A stretch of 41,689 nt of DNA from NCBI GenBank assembly GCA_949293255.1, contig CASFCL010000012.1, positions 1 through 41,689 of the forward strand, given 5' to 3'. The notes beneath the pieces are model-generated. The model had not been told where the DNA came from. It made no database searches and saw nothing but the letters and a program-made list of their open reading frames with translations. Every line of letters begins with the position of its first letter. The first letter of the stretch is position 1. Positions 25,519 to 33,194 of this stretch are shown in pieces. The position numbers and the translations under genes are program-made. The stretch comes from an uncultured bacterium (GTDB lineage: Bacteria > Bacillota_I > Bacilli_A > RFN20 > CAG-826).

Positions 25519-26007
25519 TCATTTGTTTTTTCTCAAATTACCAATTACTTTAATTTGAGTTTCGTATTTTTTTCTTCTATTATGAGCTCCAATACATCTA
25601 GGAATTCCAACAGAAAGTAAAACGAGAGCAATTGCTAAGCAAAGTACGCAAACAACAAATTGAATGGAAGCATAATTGATTCCAATAATTGTGTTTCTAA
25701 CTCTAAGTAAAGATAAAAAGATAAATAAAATACCAACAATTAAACTTATACTTCCTAAAACGACTAAACATAAGCCGTTTTGGATTTTATCATAAGCTTT
25801 TGTATCATTAGCATGTAAAATTTTTGAATAATGTCTAACTTCATCGCTTGATAATGACATTAAATCAGTTCCATCATCAAAAATAGTTACAACTTCCTCT
25901 TTTTCTTCAGGACTTCCTACAAAAAATTCTTTAATTTTTCTTAAAACAAGGAAAAATCCGTCCTTGATCTTTTCTAAAATTTTATTTTCTTTCTTTTCCT
26001 TATTCAT
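25519..26007 (-). CDS. Small two-helix membrane protein in the nuclease operon
   Basis: A 162-residue protein with a basic, amphipathic N-terminus (about 1-30, many Lys), an acidic stretch, two hydrophobic helices near 80-103 and 115-137, and a basic tail. It has no signal peptide and no family that I recognise. It starts 3 bases after the nuclease gene, so it is made with it. Its stop is TGA, followed at once by TAA. A helper or anchor role for the nuclease/transporter is possible but only inferred from position. Confidence 0.6.
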   Translation of the reverse strand: MNKEKKENKILEKIKDGFFLVLRKIKEFFVGSPEEKEEVVTIFDDGTDLMSLSSDEVRHYSKILHANDTKAYDKIQNGLCLVVLGSISLIVGILFIFLSLLRVRNTIIGINYASIQFVVCVLCLAIALVLLSVGIPRCIGAHNRRKKYETQIKVIGNLRKNK

Positions 26008-26010
26008 TAA

Positions 26011-27879
26011 TTACTCCACTTCAGCTAAAATTACATCACTTCTAGCAGCAATAATCATTGAACATCCTCTTTGGTTTCCACTAGTTGATGTGTAGTTTTG
26101 TGAAATACATGTTAAACTTGTGAATTTCTTTTGAGAATATTCAGTTTTAATAACTTCATAATCATCTTCGTTGTTGTTATAGAATTCTTCTAATGTTCCA
26201 GCTTCTTGATGTTCATAAATCTTTTCTGGGTGATCTGGACAATAGTAATTTGTACCACCATAGAAGAATTTTGGTGAGTATGAATATGTAGTTCCATAAG
26301 ATAATAAAATATCTTGTGAAAGTTTAAATCTATAATAACTTGATGTGTTATTTGCGGTTTGGACAAACGAAACAATTTCGTTATCACTGTTATAGAATGG
26401 ATATTTTTCATTATAGGCATCTAATTCATATGTTCCGCCATAACTTTGATCATATCCATAATTTTCATAATATGTACAAGTTAATTCATCAGTGATTCTA
26501 ACTAAAACATTTTGATATTGTGCTTCATTGAACTCAGCCATTGTAAGTTCGATTGGTTTAACAGCACTTGCACCATGAGATTTTCTAATAATTGTATCTC
26601 TTTCTTCATCAGCATTGAAATCGTGATAGGAAATACCACTAACTTGATAACTTCCGCCATAATCACTTAAAACACCGATTACATCGACTTCATCACCTAC
26701 TGCAATTGGAGTTTGTGCATAGGAAAAGACATATAAACCATAAGCTTCTGGTAAACTTCCATCAGCTCCTCTTTCATAAGATAATTTATCTTGGAAATAG
26801 AAAGCTCCACCAACCTTTCTTGTAACATATCCATGGAATCTATATAAAGTTTTTTCATCTTTATATTTAGAATCTGTTGAATAATATCCGTTAGCGTTCT
26901 TGGTTGATGTAGCATAAACTTCAGAGATTTCTAAATCTACTGGGTCATCATAATAATAGTTTTTATCAAGTTCACCACTATATTGATTTCTCTTATTTGC
27001 TTGAGCGCTTAAATTTGCTTTATCAAAGGCATAGTAATAATATTCACCCATTTCTTGAATTGATCCAATACCTTGTGAGAAACCTTGGTAAACCATTTCA
27101 AGATTTAAACATCTAAAGTCATCTAAAGTTGGGCTATCAACTGTTGTATACCAAACATAAGCAAGATTTCTTCCGTATGTATCTGCTTCTGAATACCAAG
27201 AAGCTTCATCATCAGGAGTTGCTGCTCTACCTTGAGATTGAAGGATAACGTGTTTTGCACTTGAAAGTGTGCTTGCATTAAATAATGATGCTGATTTTCC
27301 CCGTTCTTCAAGTTCAGAAGTTGATTCAGGAGTATCAATACCTAAATATCTAACTTTAACTGTGTAACCAAATTGTTTAGTTGTAAAGTGAGTTGTATCA
27401 CCATCAACAAAATTAACAAATTCAGTTAAATCCATTTCTTCAACGCCATCTTCTCTAAAGTCATATGTTCTTCTATTCATGACATTATTAAAGGTCGCTT
27501 GATCGATATTAAGTTTAAATTGATCGACTACATCGATAGTTGGATCAACGCTAAATAATGCTGTTACTCTATTTTCTCCAGCAACTAAGTTCCAAGTATA
27601 AGTATTTGCTTCACCTAAAACTTGTCCAACTGGTGTACCATTAACAGTAACTGAACTAACAACAAAATCTTGATTTGGAACAACTTTAAAGGTAAGTTTA
27701 TCGCCAACTTTTAAATCATCATCATTTGATAATGAGAAGTCTGAAACAGTACCATAGATGGAATTTGCTGAAGCATTTACGATTGTAATTGGATCTTCAG
27801 CTTCTCTACTACAACTTGCTAATCCTAAAACTGCAAAGAGCGAAAGAATTGCAATTGTTCCTTTTTTAATACTTAACAT
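26011..27879 (-). CDS. Surface thermonuclease (SNase) lipoprotein
   Basis: A 622-residue lipoprotein (lipobox L-A-S-C at Cys23). Residues about 30-110 are an InlB-like repeat like those of the 904- and 807-residue proteins. The staphylococcal nuclease domain spans about 120-300: V-D-G-D-T, V-R-Y-L-G-I-D-T-P-E-S (catalytic Arg, calcium-binding Asp and Glu) and Y-G-R-N-L-A-Y-V-W (second Arg) are all present. It would cut DNA and RNA at the cell surface with calcium. The rest includes an OB-fold-like region (about 380-450, V-G-D-E-V-D-V-I-G-V-L). The gene lies 15 bases after the solute-binding protein gene and 3 before the small membrane protein, in one operon with the ABC importer. Confidence 0.9.
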   Translation of the reverse strand: MLSIKKGTIAILSLFAVLGLASCSREAEDPITIVNASANSIYGTVSDFSLSNDDDLKVGDKLTFKVVPNQDFVVSSVTVNGTPVGQVLGEANTYTWNLVAGENRVTALFSVDPTIDVVDQFKLNIDQATFNNVMNRRTYDFREDGVEEMDLTEFVNFVDGDTTHFTTKQFGYTVKVRYLGIDTPESTSELEERGKSASLFNASTLSSAKHVILQSQGRAATPDDEASWYSEADTYGRNLAYVWYTTVDSPTLDDFRCLNLEMVYQGFSQGIGSIQEMGEYYYYAFDKANLSAQANKRNQYSGELDKNYYYDDPVDLEISEVYATSTKNANGYYSTDSKYKDEKTLYRFHGYVTRKVGGAFYFQDKLSYERGADGSLPEAYGLYVFSYAQTPIAVGDEVDVIGVLSDYGGSYQVSGISYHDFNADEERDTIIRKSHGASAVKPIELTMAEFNEAQYQNVLVRITDELTCTYYENYGYDQSYGGTYELDAYNEKYPFYNSDNEIVSFVQTANNTSSYYRFKLSQDILLSYGTTYSYSPKFFYGGTNYYCPDHPEKIYEHQEAGTLEEFYNNNEDDYEVIKTEYSQKKFTSLTCISQNYTSTSGNQRGCSMIIAARSDVILAEVE

Positions 27880-27894
27880 TGTGTTTTCTCCTTA

Positions 27895-29418
27895 TTAAAG
27901 TACTGCAGTTTTTGCTGCATTTTCAGCTGCTTCAAAAGCTCTATCAACGCTATAACCACTTCTAACCATGTAAGTAATAATATTACCAATTTCATCTCTA
28001 CATGTTGAACTTCCGATGAAAACTGGAGAAGTCATATAATTTTCTCTAATTGTTTGGGTCGCTGCAGGAATATCATAATTTAAGTTTCCTTTTCCGGCTC
28101 TTGAAACCCATGTTTTATATTGTTCAGTTTCATATGATGATTTTCTAACTGGATCATATGAATTTTGAAGTGCTAATTCACAGTTTCTTTGTGGATCAGC
28201 CATATATTTATAGAAGAGCCATGCTCCTTTATGAATATAATCATTATCGTTATTAAAGAAACAAATTGAAGGTCCTTGCATGATATATTTTGGATTATCA
28301 TTTGCATAAGGAACTGGTGCTAATTTAACTGTGAAGTTACTTGAAACATTGTAGCTAGAACCACCAGTTGAACCGATTGTCATACATGATTGGTTGTTGG
28401 TGAAATATGTATTTGTATATGTATTTCCACCTAATGAATTCTTAGTAACCATGACCCCTTCTTGGATTAAACCAACAACTTCTGAAGCAAATGCTTTTGC
28501 TTCATCATTGTTGAATAAAATTTTGTCATCACCTGTAGCATCGTTTGTTGTGTATGCGATTCCTCTTTGTTCAAATTGAGAAATGAACATGTTGGAATCA
28601 CTATCATAACCGATTGGAGTGAAAACACCTGTTACATTTTCGGCTTTTCTATCTTTATTAATTTGTCTACCGGTTTCAACCATTTCATCCCAAGTTGTTG
28701 GAACTTCATAGGTATAGCCACCATTAGCCTCACAATATTCTCTTAAAGCATTTAAATCATCATCACTTGCAGATGCTCCACCATTAATGACAGCGTTTCT
28801 TAAATTAATATAAGTTGTATCATTGGTGAAATGATTAATACTTTGGTCATTATCTCCTGCAAAATAGTTTGCATTGTAATACATGATTTCAGTTGATTTA
28901 TACATAGGCATTGACCAAGTACCTTCGTATTGATAATTTGAACCTTCTGCATAATATTCATCAATAAAGTCAGCAATTTCAGCTGCGCTATATCCAAATT
29001 CAGGATCTTTAATGAAGTTATCAAGTCTTAAAAGATAAGAGAATCTGATATCATCAGTCATATATTCTGAGAAACTATCAGGATAACCCATTGCCATGGC
29101 AGGAACTTGGTTGGAAGCAAGTCTTGTAATGATGGTATCGTGAAGTTCATCATAACCACCAGAAAGTTTTTTTAAGACTACTTGGTATTTTCCAGTATAT
29201 TCAGTGTTAAATGCATCAACAATTCTAGATAAATTTTCTTCGTTTTTTTGACCTAAACAGTGCCAAAATTCGATAGTTTGTGTTGATGTTGGATCATCAG
29301 TTGGTAAAAATTGATCGACATCGCCTGTTCCTAAACCACCACAGCTTGTAACACCAAGTGATAAGGAGATTGAAGCAACCATAATTCCAATAGATGCAAA
29401 TAATTTAAACTTTTTCAT
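27895..29418 (-). CDS. ABC importer solute-binding lipoprotein (family 1)
   Basis: A 507-residue lipoprotein (lipobox V-T-S-C at Cys26) of the extracellular solute-binding family 1 type used by CUT1 importers. Typical features are I-E-F-W-H-C near residue 50, I-V-D-A-F-N soon after, and G-A-W-L-F-Y-K-Y-M-A-D-P late in the protein. CUT1 systems usually take sugars or glycerol phosphates, but the gene sits next to a surface nuclease, so a nucleotide, nucleoside or sugar-phosphate ligand is possible. It is separated by 20 bases from the upstream permease gene, with AGGAGG before its start. Confidence 0.88.
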   Translation of the reverse strand: MKKFKLFASIGIMVASISLSLGVTSCGGLGTGDVDQFLPTDDPTSTQTIEFWHCLGQKNEENLSRIVDAFNTEYTGKYQVVLKKLSGGYDELHDTIITRLASNQVPAMAMGYPDSFSEYMTDDIRFSYLLRLDNFIKDPEFGYSAAEIADFIDEYYAEGSNYQYEGTWSMPMYKSTEIMYYNANYFAGDNDQSINHFTNDTTYINLRNAVINGGASASDDDLNALREYCEANGGYTYEVPTTWDEMVETGRQINKDRKAENVTGVFTPIGYDSDSNMFISQFEQRGIAYTTNDATGDDKILFNNDEAKAFASEVVGLIQEGVMVTKNSLGGNTYTNTYFTNNQSCMTIGSTGGSSYNVSSNFTVKLAPVPYANDNPKYIMQGPSICFFNNDNDYIHKGAWLFYKYMADPQRNCELALQNSYDPVRKSSYETEQYKTWVSRAGKGNLNYDIPAATQTIRENYMTSPVFIGSSTCRDEIGNIITYMVRSGYSVDRAFEAAENAAKTAVL

Positions 29419-29438
29419 ATAAATCCTCCGATAATAAA

Positions 29439-30359
29439 TTAACCTTTGATACCAGCTCTTCCAACACCTCTCATGATGTACTTTCTGAAGAATATAAATA
29501 CGAGAAGTAATGGGACGGTAACAATAACTGTAGCTGCCATTTGAATACCATATTCATTAGCATCAGCAGTTGTATTAAATGATTCTCTTAAACCATTTGT
29601 AATTAAATATAATGATTTTTCGCCACCAGCGATTAAATTTGGCCAAACGTATGCGTTCCATGAACCCATAAGTTTTAAGATAAAGATTGTAATAAGCGAA
29701 GGCATAGCAAGAGGAACCATAACTTTCCATAAATATGACCAATCGCTCTTTCCATCAACTTTTGCAGCTAAATATAATTCGTTTGGAATTTGTTTGAAAT
29801 TTTGTCTTAATAAATAAATATAGAAGACAGAAATTAAGAAAGGAACAATCATTGCAGTATATGCACCAAATGTACTTGTTGTCATACCAAGTAAAGAAAC
29901 GCTGGTATAGTTTGAAATAACCATCATTTCACCAGGAATCATCATTGTTGCAAGAAGAATTGAGAAGAACAAATCTCTTCCTTTAAATTCAAGTCTAGCA
30001 AATGCAAAAGCAGCAAAAATTGTTGTAATTAATGTACCAAATGTAGAAATAACACCAACAATTAATGTATTGGTAAGAAGAGTTGTGAAATCAAGTCTTC
30101 TTAATGCATCAGCATAGTTACTCCACATAACTGTTTCAGGCCAGAATGTTGGAACTAATCTTTGATATTCATCACCATTTTTTAAAGATGTGATAAGCAT
30201 CCAATAAAATGGGAAGATTACTAAAAGTGCAGCAAAAGCTAATAATAAGTAAATTAAAATAAGAGAGACAATCTTTGAAACTTTGCTTAATTTTTCTTTT
30301 GTTTCAGTAGATAAGCCTTCATCTTTTAAAACTAAAACTAAATCATCGTAACGTTTCAT
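29439..30359 (-). CDS. CUT1-type ABC permease (MalG/UgpE-like)
   Basis: A 306-residue inner permease with six hydrophobic segments and a cytoplasmic N-terminal tail of about 35 residues. The ATPase-docking EAA loop reads L-Y-L-A-A-K-V-D-G-K-S ... V-P-L-A-M-P at about 195-225. M-I-P-G-E-M near residue 140 is typical of the MalG/UgpE branch. It starts 1 base after its partner permease. Substrate cannot be read from it. Confidence 0.9.
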   Translation of the reverse strand: MKRYDDLVLVLKDEGLSTETKEKLSKVSKIVSLILIYLLLAFAALLVIFPFYWMLITSLKNGDEYQRLVPTFWPETVMWSNYADALRRLDFTTLLTNTLIVGVISTFGTLITTIFAAFAFARLEFKGRDLFFSILLATMMIPGEMMVISNYTSVSLLGMTTSTFGAYTAMIVPFLISVFYIYLLRQNFKQIPNELYLAAKVDGKSDWSYLWKVMVPLAMPSLITIFILKLMGSWNAYVWPNLIAGGEKSLYLITNGLRESFNTTADANEYGIQMAATVIVTVPLLLVFIFFRKYIMRGVGRAGIKG

Positions 30360-30360
30360 A

Positions 30361-31317
30361 TTAATAATGTACCCTCTTTTTCGATACTTTAAATTGTATC
30401 CATGTAAAGATCATAATGATAATAAACAAGACAACAGCTGCTGCACATGCATATTGAATCGTTGTTGTACCACTCATCGAATTATAAATAAAGTAAACCA
30501 TTGTTATCATGCTATCTGGACCAGTATTTGTATCAAATGCACCACCATCTTTTCCAAATAAACCGATAACTGAATTGTATTCTTTAAATGCCCCAATAAA
30601 TGAGGTAATCATAATATATAAAATTTGTGGTGATAATAATGGAACTGTAATTTTCCAAACCGTTTTCCGTTTTGGAGTAGCGTCAATTTGGGCTGCTTCA
30701 TAATATTGTTTATCGATATTTTGAAGACCACTTAAGAAAATAAGAATCTTATATGGTAATGAGTTCCAAATAATGTAGAAACAAATTGCAAAAACACCAG
30801 CCCAATAGTTAATTTGAACACCATTTTGAATTGCAGTTGGTGATAAAGAAACCCATGGGAATCCAGAATTTCCAAATATAAAGTTAAAAATTCCATAATC
30901 TGTATCAAAAATAACAGCAAAAACCATACCAATTGCCATGGAGTTTGTAACATATGGTAAGAAGAATATGGTTTGGAATATTTTTTGGAAGAACTTAATT
31001 GAGTTGAGTCCTATTGAAATAAGTAAAGCAATTATAATTGAAAGTGGAACAGTAATTATTGTTAAAAGCAATGTGTTTGGAAGTGCAGTTAACATAAAAT
31101 CATTAAATCTTGTATTTGGACCACTTCCATTAATTGGCGTCAAAATATCGATGTAATTATCAAATGTAAAACCACTAAAATTACCTGTAATGTAGTTATA
31201 ATCCTTCAAGAACGACATGAAGAATGTATTGATAATTGGGAAGAAAGTGAAAACTGCCATCAATATAATGACGGGGGCTAAATATAACCAAGCTTTCCAA
31301 TTGTTCTTTGATTCCAT
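30361..31317 (-). CDS. CUT1-type ABC permease (MalF/UgpA-like)
   Basis: A 318-residue permease with six hydrophobic segments, beginning W-L-Y-L-A-P-V-I-I-L-M-A-V-F, typical of UgpA-like proteins. The EAA loop reads Y-Y-E-A-A-Q-I-D-A-T-P ... V-P-L-L-S-P, with Ala where Gly is usual. It starts 3 bases after the ATPase gene and is followed 1 base later by the second permease. Confidence 0.9.
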   Translation of the reverse strand: MESKNNWKAWLYLAPVIILMAVFTFFPIINTFFMSFLKDYNYITGNFSGFTFDNYIDILTPINGSGPNTRFNDFMLTALPNTLLLTIITVPLSIIIALLISIGLNSIKFFQKIFQTIFFLPYVTNSMAIGMVFAVIFDTDYGIFNFIFGNSGFPWVSLSPTAIQNGVQINYWAGVFAICFYIIWNSLPYKILIFLSGLQNIDKQYYEAAQIDATPKRKTVWKITVPLLSPQILYIMITSFIGAFKEYNSVIGLFGKDGGAFDTNTGPDSMITMVYFIYNSMSGTTTIQYACAAAVVLFIIIMIFTWIQFKVSKKRVHY

Positions 31318-31320
31318 AAA

Positions 31321-32787
31321 TTAGAACTCTATTCTTTCTTCGCTTTCACCATCAAAAATGAATACTTTATTTGGTTTAAGAGCGAATTTAACACTTCCTA
31401 TACTAACTTTTACATCACTATCGATAATAAGTTTTGCTTCATCACCACACAATTCTTTATGTGAACAGACAAGTGACATATCTCTACCCATTGTGACGAT
31501 TTGATTACATGTTAATGTTAAAACTTTATCTTTTTCATTAACATGTTCATCACACATAAAGCCTTCTGGTCTAATACCAACATAAACTTTCTTATCTTCA
31601 GTTAACTTATCGCTTGTTAAGATTTTTTCTTCTCCTATATATAAGGATTTATTAGAAATATATCCATTAAAAACATTAATAGGAGGTGTACCTAAGAATT
31701 TAGCGACAAATAATGATTTTGGATTGTTATAAACTTCTTGAGGTTCATCTTTTTGCATTTCGATGCCATCTTTCATAACGACGATTTCATCAGAAATTGA
31801 CATTGCTTCTTCTTGATCGTGTGTAACAAAGATTGTAGTAATCCCGGTTTCTTTTTGAATTCTTTTAATTTCTTCTCTAGTTTGAAGTCTTAATCTAGCA
31901 TCAAGATTTGAAAGAGGTTCATCTAAAAGTAAAACTTTTGGTTTTTTAACTAAAGCTCTAGCGATAGCAACTCTTTGTTGTTGACCACCACTAAGTTCGC
32001 TTGGTTTTCTTGCAAGATATTCATTAATTTGAACAAGTCTAGCAGTTTCTTGAACTAAAGCGTCGATTTCATCTTTAGTTAATCTTCTTTTTTCTTCTAC
32101 TGGGACACCATCTTTTAAAACAACATAGTTTTCATCAACTGTGAATCCTTTTGAAGTTAAACTTTCTAATTCTTTTTTGTTTTCTTCTTCAAGTTTATTA
32201 AGAATTTCTTCTTTCTTTGCTTTGATTTCATCTTCACTATTTAAAAATTGGAAACCGAACTTAAAAATTCTTTCTGCTAAAGATGTAACGATATGGAATC
32301 TATAGACAAGTTTTCTTGCGCTAGCATCTTTAGAAAATTTACCTTTGAATAATGAAGATTTAATGATTTCTAAAATTTCATCAAGATTTTCTTCTAAAAT
32401 CTTTTTGATTTCTAAATTATCAAGAACCTTTGTTGCTTTTTTAGTTGTTTCAACTCTAAGGTTTGTAAGCGGGAATTTGACGTTATCATAAACAGTCATA
32501 TGTGGATAAAGAGCGTAGTTTTGGAAAACTAAACCGATACCTCTTTTTTCCGGTGTTAAATGTGTGACATCTTGATCGCCAAACCAAATTTCTCCATCAG
32601 TAGGAGCCTTAAGTCCTGCAATCATGTAAAGTGTTGTTGATTTTCCACATCCCGATGGTCCTAATAAACCCATAAGTTCGCCATCTTTAATTTCAATGTT
32701 TAAATCGGAGACAGCTATTGTATCTGGTATGTTTTTCTTAGGGTTCCCTGGGAAGCTTTTTGTTAAATGTTTTAAACTAATTTCCAT
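31321..32787 (-). CDS. CUT1-type ABC ATPase with a large helical-domain insertion
   Basis: A 488-residue ATPase that powers the importer. Motifs: Walker [10 protein letters not shown] (about 43-51), Q-loop V-F-Q-N-Y-A-L-Y-P (about 89), signature L-S-G-G-Q-Q-Q-R (265), Walker [13 protein letters not shown], switch histidine V-T-H-D-Q, and a C-terminal MalK-like regulatory domain. In MalK/UgpC the signature is near residue 135; here about 130 extra residues, rich in Lys and Glu, lie between Q-loop and signature (about 115-245). Long insertions also occur in the Mycoplasma UgpC-like proteins next to membrane nucleases (from memory). AAGG stands 5 bases before the ATG and a promoter lies just upstream, so this is the first gene of the operon. 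Confidence 0.92.
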   Translation of the reverse strand: MEISLKHLTKSFPGNPKKNIPDTIAVSDLNIEIKDGELMGLLGPSGCGKSTTLYMIAGLKAPTDGEIWFGDQDVTHLTPEKRGIGLVFQNYALYPHMTVYDNVKFPLTNLRVETTKKATKVLDNLEIKKILEENLDEILEIIKSSLFKGKFSKDASARKLVYRFHIVTSLAERIFKFGFQFLNSEDEIKAKKEEILNKLEEENKKELESLTSKGFTVDENYVVLKDGVPVEEKRRLTKDEIDALVQETARLVQINEYLARKPSELSGGQQQRVAIARALVKKPKVLLLDEPLSNLDARLRLQTREEIKRIQKETGITTIFVTHDQEEAMSISDEIVVMKDGIEMQKDEPQEVYNNPKSLFVAKFLGTPPINVFNGYISNKSLYIGEEKILTSDKLTEDKKVYVGIRPEGFMCDEHVNEKDKVLTLTCNQIVTMGRDMSLVCSHKELCGDEAKLIIDSDVKVSIGSVKFALKPNKVFIFDGESEERIEF

Positions 32788-32814
32788 AATATCCTTAAAC
32801 CTTATTGTTCTATA

Positions 32815-32843
32815 ACTATACCAAAATTAAAACCCCACTACAA
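32815..32843 (-). promoter_or_regulatory. Promoter of the ABC/nuclease operon
   Basis: On the minus strand TTGTAG (32838-32843), a 17-base spacer and TATAGT (32815-32820) form a sigma-A-type promoter, about 28 bases before the ATG at 32787. A second possible pair (TTTACA, 18 bases, TATAAA) lies some 35 bases further upstream. Confidence 0.6.
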
Positions 32844-33194
32844 TTTATATTTATAAATTGATTGTAAAATGAATGTAAAGAAAAATACCCTAATTTCGTC
32901 AATTAAAAATTATAAAAACCCTTTAATTTCTATTAAAAACCTTGCTAAACTAAATTATTTTAATATTTTCTAATCTAAATAATGTTATTAAGTCATTTCA
33001 ACCTATTATTAATATTAAGATAAATTTAAGGTGCTTCGATTAAGCTAAATATAAAGAATAAGAAAATAAAGATATAAATAAAATATCTAATACATTATTT
33101 ATACCACTATAAAATAGTTTCTTTATTCTCAATTTAAATAGTGAATTTGATAGTTTTTGAATGTAAGAAACTTTTTGTTTTGTTGATTTTTCTT
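32844..33194. other. Intergenic region between the two right-hand operons
   Basis: About 350 AT-rich bases. Besides the alternative promoter near 32850-32880 I see only a loose inverted repeat (AGTTTCTT near 33115 and AAGAAACT near 33167, loop about 45 bases) that might end the upstream ABC operon. No gene is visible. Confidence 0.35.
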
